Source: an uncultured Prosthecobacter sp. (GTDB lineage Bacteria; Verrucomicrobiota; Verrucomicrobiia; Verrucomicrobiales; Verrucomicrobiaceae). From it: 7,873 nt of DNA. Below the pieces are notes generated by a model. It saw nothing but the letters and a program-made list of their open reading frames with translations, did not search any database and was not told the DNA's origin. The stretch is taken from positions 1 to 7,873 of the forward strand of contig CANNUR010000132.1 in assembly GCA_947523045.1 (NCBI GenBank), given 5' to 3'. Each line of letters starts with the position of its first letter. The first letter of the stretch is position 1. Both the position numbers and the translations under genes were made by a program. Positions 1-6,659 of this stretch are shown piece after piece.

Positions 1-207
1 GGGCTGAAGGGCCGCCGGGTGCTGATCGATCCGTCGGTGTCGTCCGCATGGTGGTTCGACCGGCTGGCGGCGGCGGGGGCGACCGTGGTGCGCGGGGCCG
101 ATCCCTGCACCCTGCCGCGCGCGGTCAAGAATGCGGTCGAGGTCGAAGGCTCGCGCCAGGCCCACATCCGCGACGGCGCCGCCCTGAAGCCGCGGTTCTG
201 CGCGTGA
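1..207 (+). pseudogene. Xaa-Pro aminopeptidase (aminopeptidase P family), fragment lacking the catalytic domain
   Basis: The frame is open from base 1 to a TGA at 205-207, so the 5' part lies outside the window. The 68 visible residues look like the end of the N-terminal creatinase-like domain of a Xaa-Pro aminopeptidase (M24 family). The clearest match is the segment KNAVEVEGSRQAHIRDGAAL, which in complete members links this domain to the pita-bread catalytic domain. In the family the chain continues with about 250 or more residues carrying five metal ligands (Asp, Asp, His, Glu, Glu). Here it ends after only KPRFCA. None of the three forward frames after base 207 resumes an M24-like sequence before tamB, so a single frameshift does not explain the loss. 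I therefore infer a 3'-truncated remnant, or a rearrangement or assembly junction near bases 184-207. Family assignment is fairly sure; pseudogene status is less so, since the upstream part is unseen. Confidence 0.65.
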
Positions 208-265
208 GCCGCACGCTGAGCGGCGAAGGGTTGCGGCAGAGGCCTGACGGGGTAAGCTGCCCCCT

Positions 266-3200
266 GTGACGCCACCCCCGCAGGTTCCGCGCCGCCGCCT
301 CCGCCGGGGTTGTCTCGGCCTGCTGGCGATGCTTGCCGTGCTCGGGGTTCTGCTGGTCCTGCTGCACCAGCCGCTGCTGCGCTACGCCCTGCAGCGCGGC
401 GGCCCGGTCCTGGCGGCAACGGCAGGTTTCGAGCTCGACTGGCACGTCGACGGCAGCCTGTGGAGCGACCTGAGCCTGCGCGAGCTGAGTATCCGCGGTG
501 AGCCCTGGCTGACCCAGGCCTCGAGCGCGGAACTGCACGTCGAGTACGACTGGCGCGCACTCTGGCACCGCGATTTCCCCGCCCTGCTTCACAAGGTGCG
601 GGTGCGAGGCCTGCGGGTCGTGGCGGACTTGCGCCAGCTCCCCTCCTCACCGCGCGCGCAGCCATCCAAGACTGGCAAAGCTCCGCCCGCGCTCTGGCCG
701 CGCGATCTCGAACTTGAGGATCTCGATCTCGACCTGACCCTGGCCGACGGCTCACGCCTGCTGATGCGCGGCCTGAGCCTGCACTCCGGCGCCGGCCATA
801 CTGGAAGCTTCAGCTGTCGCCTGCTACAGCGCGAGCCGGGCGCTGTGAAACTCGAAAATCTACAGGCCGTGCTGAAATGGGAACCGCTGCAGGTGGCCTT
901 CGAACAACTCGCCCTCCCCGGCGGCTGGGTCGTCGAAACGCTATCAGTCGATGCCCGCCGCCTCTGGCAGCCGGAGGCCGAGCTGCGTGTGCAGGCGCGC
1001 GGCACCCGCGGTCAGGCCAGCATCCATCTGGACACCGCGCTGCGCGGCCTGTTCGCCACGCCCCGGCAGCTGCAGGCCGAGCTGCGTGTGCACGGACTCG
1101 ACGCCGCCGCGCTGGCCGGCCTCGGCCTGCCCGAGGAGGTGCAGTTCCGCGAGGCCGAGGCCGAGGTGCGGGTCAGCGGTGATCCAACCGCCCCGCGGGA
1201 GCTTGCGGTCACCGCGCAACTGAGGGCGAACGACCTGCAGGCCGCCGGCCTGCGGGCCGATCGTTTGGCCAGCAAGCTCGAGATCGCCGACGGCCGCGCA
1301 CGCCTGACTGAAGGCGTGATCAGCCGCGGCGCCAACCATGGCCGCCTCGAAGGCGAGGCCGAACTGCCCGCACAACTGTCGGACGCGCCGCAGACGCGCT
1401 GGCAGGCCTCGCTGCGCGCCGAGCTGCCCGAGCCGGCGGCCTGGCTCGTGCAAGCGCCACCGCTGCAGGGTCGCATCGATCTGCAGGCGCGCGCCCAGGG
1501 CGTTGGTGCCGTGCCGACCGAAGTCGAGGGCCAACTGCGCGGCGGCGAGCTCGCGCTGGAGGGCCGGCGCCTGCCGGAGATCGACAGTCGCTTCCGTCTC
1601 GACGGCCGCACTGCCACCCTGGAGATCCCGGCATTGCGCCTGGGTGGCGCCAACCGCGTGAGTCTGGCGGCGACCCTGCAGTTGCAGGAGCGCCTGCCGA
1701 TGGAAGCGACCCTCAGCGCCGACCTGCCCGAGCCCGAGGCCTGGATGGCGTCATTTGGCCTGACCTTCCCGGCCGAGCGCGCAAGCACCGTGCTGCGCGC
1801 CGAGGGCCGGGCCACACTGGCACTGGCAGATCTGCAGGAAGGCGTGCTCGATGCACTGCAGGCCGAACTGAAGGTCGACGTCACCGACACCGCCTGGGAT
1901 GGCATGGCACTCGGTCCGCTGCGGCTGCAGCTGCGGGCCAGCGACGGACAGCTGCGGTTGGCCAGCCTGCGCCTGGAGGCGGACGAGCACAACCGACTCG
2001 ATGCCAGCGCGGACGTGGCCTTGCGTGCGCCGCATGCCTTCCGTGCCGAGGCGAGTGCCGACCTGGCTCAGCTGCCGCTGTTCAATGCCCTGCTCCAGGG
2101 CCTGGGCGTGCCGGAGATCCAGGCCGGCCGCGCCAATGGCCGGCTGACCGCCACCGGCCAACTGCGCCCCTGGTCCGGCACGGGCAGCGCGGCCCTGCAG
2201 ATCGCCGACCTGCGCCTGGCCGGTCGGCCCGAGCCGCTGCGGTTGCAGGTGCAAACCGAGTTTGCCGAGCGCCGGCTGCGCCTGCTCGGACTGGAGGCGG
2301 GGGCCGGCCCGTGGCGACTGACCGCGCGCGGGGCCTTGGACGAAGAGCAGGCCGGTCTCGACGAACTGCAGCTTTGGCAGGACCAGCGCCTGCTGCTGTC
2401 GGGGCATGCGCGCGCGCCGCTTGCCTGGGAAAGCGCGGAGGCACCGCCCTTGGATGTGGATCTGCGCGGCCAGGGCCTGCCGCTTGAAGAGGTGCTCGCG
2501 GGGGTCAGCGGCCTGCCACGTGGCGTGTTCGATCTGGTGCTGCGCCTGCAGGGCCGGCCCACCGATCCCACCGGCAGCCTGCAGGTGAGTGGCTCGAAGA
2601 TCCTGCTGCCGCAGGCGCCCCCAAGTTTCAAGCCAGCCAGTCTCACCCTCGACAGCCGCTGGCAGGACGGCCGGGTGGAGAACCGCCTCGAGCTGACCCA
2701 GCCGCCCCTGCAGCCGCTGACCCTGACCGCCGCCCTGCCGCTGGATGTCGCCACGCTGAAGCAGTCAGCGGCAGCCTGGATGCAGTTGCCGATCGAGGCG
2801 CAATTGCAGTTGCCGGCCTCCGACCTCGGTTTCCTGCGCGAGCTGGCACCCGATCTCGTCCGCGTCCTGCCCCTGCGCGGCCGGATCGAAGCCAGCCTCC
2901 GTGGCAGCCTGGCCGAACCGCGTCTGCAGGCCGCGGTCGACCTCGACGCCGCGGAAATCCTCTGGCAGCGACCCGACCTGCCGTCGGTGCGCGACCTGCG
3001 CCTGCGCCTGCGCGGTCGGGATCGGCGACTGATACTGGAGGATACCTCGCTGCTGCTCGCCGGTGGTCAGGTCCGCCTCACCGGCAGTCTGGACGCCACC
3101 GACCTGCGTCAACCGCGCCTCGACCTGCGCCTGCGCGCCGACGAAGCCCTGGTGTACCGCGATGCCGGGGCCTCGCTGCGCGCCAATGCGGATCTCGTCG

Positions 3201-4063
3201 CCACCGGCACGCCGGCGCGCGGCCGGGTGAGTGGCGAAATCGGGCTCGTGCGCGGCCGGGTGTTTCGCGAGATCGACCTGCTGCCGCTGTTGAAACTGCC
3301 GGCCGACGTGCCGGCGGTGCCGCCGGACACCCGTCGGCGCGAAGTGAAGCCGGAGTTGCCGGCCATCGTCCACCCCTGGGACTTCGATGTGCGGGTGCGC
3401 ACCCGTGACCCGGTGCTGCTGTCCGGCAACCTGGCCAACGGCGCCATCTCGGCCGATATCAAGCTGGCCGGCACCGGCGCCAGTCCGCAGCTCAGCGGCG
3501 GAGCCCGCATCGACCGCCTGCAGTTGCAGCTGCCGTTCAGCGTCGTGCGCATGACCCACGGCGCGATCACCCTGCGACCCGAACGCCCCTTCGATCCGGA
3601 CCTCGACCTGCGCGGCGAGTCGCGCATCGGCAGCCACGACGTCAGCCTGTTCGTCTACGGCGCCTCAACCGCGCCGAAGACCCGTTTCACCAGCTCGCCG
3701 CCGCTGAGCGAGCCGGACATCGCCACCCTGCTGGCCACCGGCACGCTGCTCGGCGGCTCGGCCACCGAGCTTGCCGCGGAAGCCGCCAGCCGAGCCGCCT
3801 TCCTCTTTGTCAGCGAACTGACCCGCAAGCTCTTCAACCGCAAGAAGGTCGTCCGCGAGGAGCCGCCGCGGCTGCAGCTCAGCTTCACGCCATCGGGCGC
3901 CGACCGCAGCCAGGACAGCATGCAGGCCGCCTACGACCTGAGCCGTCACTGGCGCCTAACGAGTCGCTTCACCCAGAGCGGGCGCATGAAGGCGGCCCTC
4001 GGCTACCTGCTGCGCTTCGGAGAGCGCGTGCAGGCGCTCGGGGAAACACCGTCCAATCCCTGA
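266..4063 (+). CDS. tamB: TamB: inner-membrane-anchored translocation/assembly module (DUF490 C-terminal domain)
   Basis: The product has 1265 residues, close to the roughly 1260 of E. coli TamB. It belongs to the AsmA/TamB group of periplasm-spanning bridge proteins, which form a long hydrophobic beta groove implicated in phospholipid transport to, and protein assembly in, the outer membrane. Residues 9-14 are Arg-rich and are followed by one transmembrane anchor at about 15-33. The rest is predicted periplasmic, with alternating polar and hydrophobic beta-strand character and repeated modules. The C-terminal TamB domain covers roughly 930-1265. It includes the hallmark SSPPLSEPDIATLLATG at 1143-1159, preceded by the strand-rich block that normally precedes it. 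The GTG at 266 is chosen because it gives the basic segment and the complete anchor; the next ATG (329) falls inside the membrane segment. A purine stretch GGGGTAAG lies upstream but is not well spaced. The usual partner tamA is absent upstream in this window. The gene runs convergently toward the M23 peptidase gene. Confidence 0.9.
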   Translation: MTPPPQVPRRRLRRGCLGLLAMLAVLGVLLVLLHQPLLRYALQRGGPVLAATAGFELDWHVDGSLWSDLSLRELSIRGEPWLTQASSAELHVEYDWRALWHRDFPALLHKVRVRGLRVVADLRQLPSSPRAQPSKTGKAPPALWPRDLELEDLDLDLTLADGSRLLMRGLSLHSGAGHTGSFSCRLLQREPGAVKLENLQAVLKWEPLQVAFEQLALPGGWVVETLSVDARRLWQPEAELRVQARGTRGQASIHLDTALRGLFATPRQLQAELRVHGLDAAALAGLGLPEEVQFREAEAEVRVSGDPTAPRELAVTAQLRANDLQAAGLRADRLASKLEIADGRARLTEGVISRGANHGRLEGEAELPAQLSDAPQTRWQASLRAELPEPAAWLVQAPPLQGRIDLQARAQGVGAVPTEVEGQLRGGELALEGRRLPEIDSRFRLDGRTATLEIPALRLGGANRVSLAATLQLQERLPMEATLSADLPEPEAWMASFGLTFPAERASTVLRAEGRATLALADLQEGVLDALQAELKVDVTDTAWDGMALGPLRLQLRASDGQLRLASLRLEADEHNRLDASADVALRAPHAFRAEASADLAQLPLFNALLQGLGVPEIQAGRANGRLTATGQLRPWSGTGSAALQIADLRLAGRPEPLRLQVQTEFAERRLRLLGLEAGAGPWRLTARGALDEEQAGLDELQLWQDQRLLLSGHARAPLAWESAEAPPLDVDLRGQGLPLEEVLAGVSGLPRGVFDLVLRLQGRPTDPTGSLQVSGSKILLPQAPPSFKPASLTLDSRWQDGRVENRLELTQPPLQPLTLTAALPLDVATLKQSAAAWMQLPIEAQLQLPASDLGFLRELAPDLVRVLPLRGRIEASLRGSLAEPRLQAAVDLDAAEILWQRPDLPSVRDLRLRLRGRDRRLILEDTSLLLAGGQVRLTGSLDATDLRQPRLDLRLRADEALVYRDAGASLRANADLVATGTPARGRVSGEIGLVRGRVFREIDLLPLLKLPADVPAVPPDTRRREVKPELPAIVHPWDFDVRVRTRDPVLLSGNLANGAISADIKLAGTGASPQLSGGARIDRLQLQLPFSVVRMTHGAITLRPERPFDPDLDLRGESRIGSHDVSLFVYGASTAPKTRFTSSPPLSEPDIATLLATGTLLGGSATELAAEAASRAAFLFVSELTRKLFNRKKVVREEPPRLQLSFTPSGADRSQDSMQAAYDLSRHWRLTSRFTQSGRMKAALGYLLRFGERVQALGETPSNP
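1079..2870 (+). repeat. Degenerate ~100-135-residue modules inside TamB
   Basis: Related segments recur through the TamB body. They begin near residues 272, 383, 483, 596, 732 and 845. Each has a strand of the form L-x-A-x-L, a short LP or LPEP turn with a following helix-like stretch, then alternating beta strands. The clearest pair is LPEPAAW at 387-393 and LPEPEAW at 487-493, exactly 100 residues apart. At DNA level, bases 1421-1444 and 1721-1744 match at 21 of 24 positions. Such repeats are typical of AsmA/TamB bridge proteins. The span given is approximate and the module boundaries were judged by eye. Confidence 0.5.
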
Positions 4064-4123
4064 GTGCCCGATCCGCCTTCCCACGCGTTCGAGGCGGGGC
4101 GCGGCAGACGGGGGCCATGCAGC
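4064..4123. other. Convergent gap with GC-rich inverted repeats (possible weak bidirectional terminator)
   Basis: The 60 bases between the convergent stops of tamB and the M23 gene hold two short inverted repeats. CCGCCT at 4073-4078 pairs with AGGCGG at 4092-4097. AGACGGG at 4106-4112 pairs with CCCGTCT at 4130-4136, running across the M23 stop codon. Neither is followed by a T-run on its own strand, so these are not classical intrinsic terminators. In DNA this rich in G and C, six- or seven-base complements can arise by chance. Confidence 0.25.
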
Positions 4124-4954
4124 TCAGCGCCCGTCTTCCAGACCGTTCGTCACCTTGCCCTGCTTGAGCCGGTCGCGCAGCTTCGACCAGAAATCCTCGT
4201 CGTCGGCAGAGGGGCCGGCCTCGGGCAGGATCTTGCCAGGTGCAGGCGGCACACGGATGCCCGGACCCGCCCCCGGGCCATCGAGATTGTCGAGCGCACG
4301 ACCGTAGGGAGCGAACAAACCCAGCGGGATCGGGTATTTCTGGAAGCTCACCGGCAGGCTGCGGTGCTTGTTGATGAAGTCGGTCGGGCTGTAGTAATTG
4401 CTGTTGTCGCGGGCGAACAACGGGCGGTTCATGCCGATGCGCAGATTTTTGCGCATCTCAAAGTGCAGGTGCACATAATACATGCCGTTGTTGCCGCCCA
4501 TGGTGCCGACCTGCTGCCCCTTTTCGACCACCTGGCCGACGCGTACCGCCCGCTGATGCAGGTGCGCGTAGAGGCTATCCACCATGGCGATCTTGCCGGT
4601 CGCATCGCGGTAGGCATGCCGCACGAGCACGCAGTTGCCCCAGCCGCCACGAACATTCTCCGAAATGACGACCACCCCGCGCGCGCAGGAATAAATCGGG
4701 TCACCGAGGTCGCTGTTGCCGCCGCCGCGACCGTTCCAGTCCTCGCCGAGGTGGCCGTTCGGAAAGTAGCCGCGGGATTTGTAGTAGCCTTCGCCGTTGG
4801 GTTTGCCGACCGGGAAATCGAAGCCGTCGGCGAGCTGGCAGCGCACGTGATCGGCGGCCGGCGCCAGCACCGCCAGCAAGCTCCACAGAACCAGGGTGTA
4901 CGCCCTCCCGTGCCGACCGAGGCCGGAGCGAAGGGAGGCCGTGCCGCCGGTCAT
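4124..4954 (-). CDS. Secreted M23-family peptidoglycan metallo-endopeptidase
   Basis: This 276-residue protein is a lysostaphin-type zinc peptidase predicted to cut peptide cross-links of peptidoglycan in the periplasm. An N-terminal signal-like segment has basic residues (Arg14, Arg17), a hydrophobic stretch at about 19-34, and a likely cleavage after APA near 31-33. The catalytic domain occupies about 60-172 and has the full motif set: HLGED (His68 and Asp72, zinc ligands), YAHL (His131) and HLH (His162, and His164 as third ligand). It is therefore predicted to be active, unlike degenerate EnvC-type activators. Cys90 and Cys108 could form a disulfide. After the domain comes a tail of about 100 residues, Pro/Gly-rich at 226-250 and charged at the end, with no LysM, SPOR or coiled coil. 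The gene starts 44 bases after the secG stop on the same strand, suggesting cotranscription. No Shine-Dalgarno motif precedes the ATG; it is chosen because it supplies the signal segment. Cleavage specificity cannot be read from sequence. Confidence 0.85.
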   Translation of the reverse strand: MTGGTASLRSGLGRHGRAYTLVLWSLLAVLAPAADHVRCQLADGFDFPVGKPNGEGYYKSRGYFPNGHLGEDWNGRGGGNSDLGDPIYSCARGVVVISENVRGGWGNCVLVRHAYRDATGKIAMVDSLYAHLHQRAVRVGQVVEKGQQVGTMGGNNGMYYVHLHFEMRKNLRIGMNRPLFARDNSNYYSPTDFINKHRSLPVSFQKYPIPLGLFAPYGRALDNLDGPGAGPGIRVPPAPGKILPEAGPSADDEDFWSKLRDRLKQGKVTNGLEDGR

Positions 4955-4998
4955 GGTCAGGAACGGAGGTTGAACCCGCAGCTTGATGCCGGGCGGGA

Positions 4999-5496
4999 TC
5001 AGGGGTTGGCTTTCGGGGCGGCTTCCTTGGCGGCAGCCGGCGCAGCTGCAGGAGCGGCGGGCTTGGACGTTTCCACGGCCGCCTTCGGCGCGGCAGCAGG
5101 AGCGACTTCCTTCTTCGCGGCCGGAGCCGCGTCTTTTTTCGCCGCCGGAGCCTCTTCCTTCTTGGCGGCTTCCGGCGCGACCGGCTTCGGCGCTTCACTG
5201 GTGGCCGGTGCGGCGGGCGGCGGCGGGTCGAAAACCTTGACGTCGGCCTTGGCCGTCTGCTGACGCGCGGTCAGCACCGCCAGAGTGAGGGTCAGGATGA
5301 AAAGCAGGATCGCCAGATAAACGGTCAGCTTCTGCAGGACATTGGTCGTCTGGGCACCGGCAATCTGCGACATCATGCCCTCGCCAAACGAGGCTCCCAA
5401 GCCCTCCTGGCGCGGACGCTGCATGAGGACAAAAAGGATGAGGAGCAGGCAGACGAGAACCTCGATGAATGTAAGAATGCCAATGAAAATAGCCAT
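4999..5496 (-). CDS. secG: SecG, preprotein translocase subunit, with a long Ala/Lys/Pro-rich tail
   Basis: SecG is the small auxiliary subunit of the SecYEG inner-membrane channel and aids SecA-driven protein export. The 165-residue product has two transmembrane segments, at about 3-25 and 57-76. Between them is the conserved SecG loop: MQRPRQEGLGASFGEGMM (25-42), then TTNVLQKLT (50-58). The core ends near residue 82 and matches the usual short SecG. Residues 83-165 are a low-complexity tail dominated by Ala, Pro, Lys and Glu, which roughly doubles the length. The frame stays open further upstream to 5796, but that extension is Arg/Cys-rich, runs antisense into ftsQ and has no SecG character. 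The ATG at 5496, giving MAIFIGIL directly before the first membrane helix, is therefore preferred. No Shine-Dalgarno motif is seen. It is the first gene of a minus-strand unit with the M23 peptidase, divergent from ftsQ. I see no tpiA or tRNA-Leu gene, its common neighbours in Gammaproteobacteria. Confidence 0.88.
   Translation of the reverse strand: MAIFIGILTFIEVLVCLLLILFVLMQRPRQEGLGASFGEGMMSQIAGAQTTNVLQKLTVYLAILLFILTLTLAVLTARQQTAKADVKVFDPPPPAAPATSEAPKPVAPEAAKKEEAPAAKKDAAPAAKKEVAPAAAPKAAVETSKPAAPAAAPAAAKEAAPKANP
5092..5163 (-). repeat. Three tandem 24-bp units encoding KK[ED]xAPAA in the SecG tail
   Basis: SecG residues 112-135 consist of three consecutive 8-residue units: KKEEAPAA, KKDAAPAA and KKEVAPAA. 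The DNA copies are 24 bp each and differ mainly at third codon positions (for example AAGAAG versus AAAAAA for the Lys pair). The repeat is thus better conserved in protein than in DNA. Flanking sequence on both sides is of similar Ala/Pro/Lys composition without a fixed period. Confidence 0.75.
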
Positions 5497-5659
5497 AAGC
5501 GGGGATGCACTATGCGGGCACTTCACCCTTTGGCAAGCGGGTTCTGGCACGGTGAACTCCGACCGGTCAGCCACGCCGTGTTTTTTCCAGAAAAAAAATG
5601 GCATTGCAGACCAAAGACAGTTATTTAATGAACGTTGACAATTAACGCTCGCACCCTGC
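5497..5659. promoter_or_regulatory. Divergent secG / ftsQ intergenic region with AT-rich core
   Basis: These 163 bases separate the divergent starts of secG and ftsQ, so both promoters are expected here. Bases 5580-5647 are strikingly AT-rich against a GC-rich background. They contain a T6 tract and an A8 tract separated by four bases (5581-5598), a -10-like TTTAAT at 5624-5629 on the plus strand, and a TTGTCA on the minus strand (plus 5636-5641). No -35/-10 pair has both good matches and a 16-18 base spacer, so exact promoter positions cannot be given. A quasi-palindrome, GTTGACAATTAAC at 5634-5646, could be an operator, but this is speculative. No riboswitch or small-RNA gene is recognisable. 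Confidence 0.4.
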
Positions 5660-6655
5660 ATGCCTCTCTCCCGAATCCAGGCTTCGACGCGACGCGGCCC
5701 TGAGGCCGTGGAGGGACGCCGGCGCCCGCCGACCGGGCAAAATCCGAAGGCCGCCAAACTGCCGGTCGATTCGCCGAAAATTCGCGCCATGGCCAAGCAG
5801 GAGGCCGCGCGCCGCGGTTACACCTGGGCGCTGCGCCTGATCCTGCTGATCTGCTTCACCGGCCTGCTCAAGGTGACGGTGCAGGAGGCCATCCTGAAAA
5901 ATCCACAGTTCGAGCTGCAGCAGGTCGCCGTGCAGACGCGCGGGCCCTTGAGCGTGGAAAAAATCGTCCGCTCGACCCTGCTGACCCGCGGTGAGAACCT
6001 GCTTTTCATCAACATGCGCGAGGTGCGCGCCCGCCTGCATCAGCTGCCAGCCGTGGCCTCAGTCACCTTGGAGCGCGATTTCGACGCCGGCATCCTGACC
6101 CTGCGTGTCGAGCAGCGCCAACCGGTGGCCTGGCTCGATTGCCCTCGCCTGGGCATGATGGCCGGTCGCGCCGGCGACGGCTGGCTGGTGGACGCCGAGG
6201 GCGTGCCCTTCCCCTGCGATGCCCTGACCGAGACCTACGTGGCGCTGCCGGTGATCCAGCATGAGGCCCTGGCCCAAAACACACCGGGACAGCCGCTTGC
6301 CGACTTCGCCCTGCAGTCGGCGCTCGACCTGGTGGCGGCGCTCGATGCCCGCTACGAGGCTGGCCAGCCGCGCGCGCTCGTCCTGCAACTGCAGACGCCC
6401 TACTCGATCCTCGCTCGTTTCACCGACAAGACCCAGGTGGTCTTCGGGGTCGATGACCTCGAGCCGCAATTGGCCCGGCTCGACCGCGTGCGCGATGAGG
6501 CGCGCCGGCGCGGCTGGGAGATCGACACCCTCAACCTTCTGGCCCGGCAGAACGTCCCCGTCACCTTCCGCAGCCCGCCCGACCTGGCCGGGCTGCAGGT
6601 CCCGGCCGCACGGCCGGTGACGGAGGCGCGCACCGCCAGCACTCAGCTTCGTTGA
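5660..6655 (+). CDS. ftsQ: FtsQ, divisome membrane protein with POTRA domain
   Basis: FtsQ (DivIB family) is a bitopic divisome protein that links early cytoplasmic division proteins to FtsL/FtsB and the septal peptidoglycan synthase. The 331-residue product has a long Arg/Pro-rich cytoplasmic part (1-53), one transmembrane helix at about 54-76, a POTRA domain at about 83-152 (from FELQQVAV through LLTRGENLLFINM to ILTLRVEQRQPVAWL) and a beta domain at about 174-305 containing WLVDAEGVPFP. Cys161 and Cys186 flank that strand and might pair. Identity rests on this domain order and on ftsA following directly; overall sequence is divergent. The ATG at 5660 is the first in-frame start after a TGA at 5636-5638. 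Met44 (5789) is an alternative start that would shorten the cytoplasmic part. Neither has a Shine-Dalgarno motif. No mur or ddl gene lies upstream, so ftsQ appears to head its transcription unit. Only four bases separate its stop from ftsA. Confidence 0.87.
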   Translation: MPLSRIQASTRRGPEAVEGRRRPPTGQNPKAAKLPVDSPKIRAMAKQEAARRGYTWALRLILLICFTGLLKVTVQEAILKNPQFELQQVAVQTRGPLSVEKIVRSTLLTRGENLLFINMREVRARLHQLPAVASVTLERDFDAGILTLRVEQRQPVAWLDCPRLGMMAGRAGDGWLVDAEGVPFPCDALTETYVALPVIQHEALAQNTPGQPLADFALQSALDLVAALDARYEAGQPRALVLQLQTPYSILARFTDKTQVVFGVDDLEPQLARLDRVRDEARRRGWEIDTLNLLARQNVPVTFRSPPDLAGLQVPAARPVTEARTASTQLR

Positions 6656-6659
6656 CCCC

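Noticed and set aside
2993..3136. A direct DNA repeat GACCTGCGCCTGCGC at 2993-3007 and 3122-3136
   Set aside because: It reflects the recurrent DLRLRL beta-strand sequence of TamB with one preferred codon set, not an independent repeat element.
2765..3637. A 290-codon minus-strand open frame inside tamB
   Set aside because: It is an antisense shadow of tamB in high-GC DNA, with no domain character. The plus-strand frame carries the TamB domain.
4955..4998. A possible tRNA-Leu gene near secG, as in Gammaproteobacteria
   Set aside because: The 44-base gap is too short for a tRNA, and no tRNA-like arms are seen here or upstream of secG.
4064..5263. A 399-codon plus-strand open frame starting with GTG directly after the tamB stop
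   Set aside because: It lies wholly antisense to the M23 and secG genes. Its Ala/Gly-rich end simply mirrors the SecG tail codons, and it shows no recognisable domain. The abutting GTG is coincidental.
5635..5640. A perfect TTGACA -35 box on the plus strand as the ftsQ promoter
   Set aside because: With a normal spacer the -10 would fall at about 5657-5664 over the ftsQ start codon, where no TATAAT-like sequence exists. It would make sense only if ftsQ began at 5789.
5497..5796. An upstream extension of the secG frame (another 100 codons)
   Set aside because: It contains Cys/Arg-rich sequence without SecG similarity, crosses the AT-rich promoter region and overlaps ftsQ. The ATG at 5496 directly precedes the first membrane helix.
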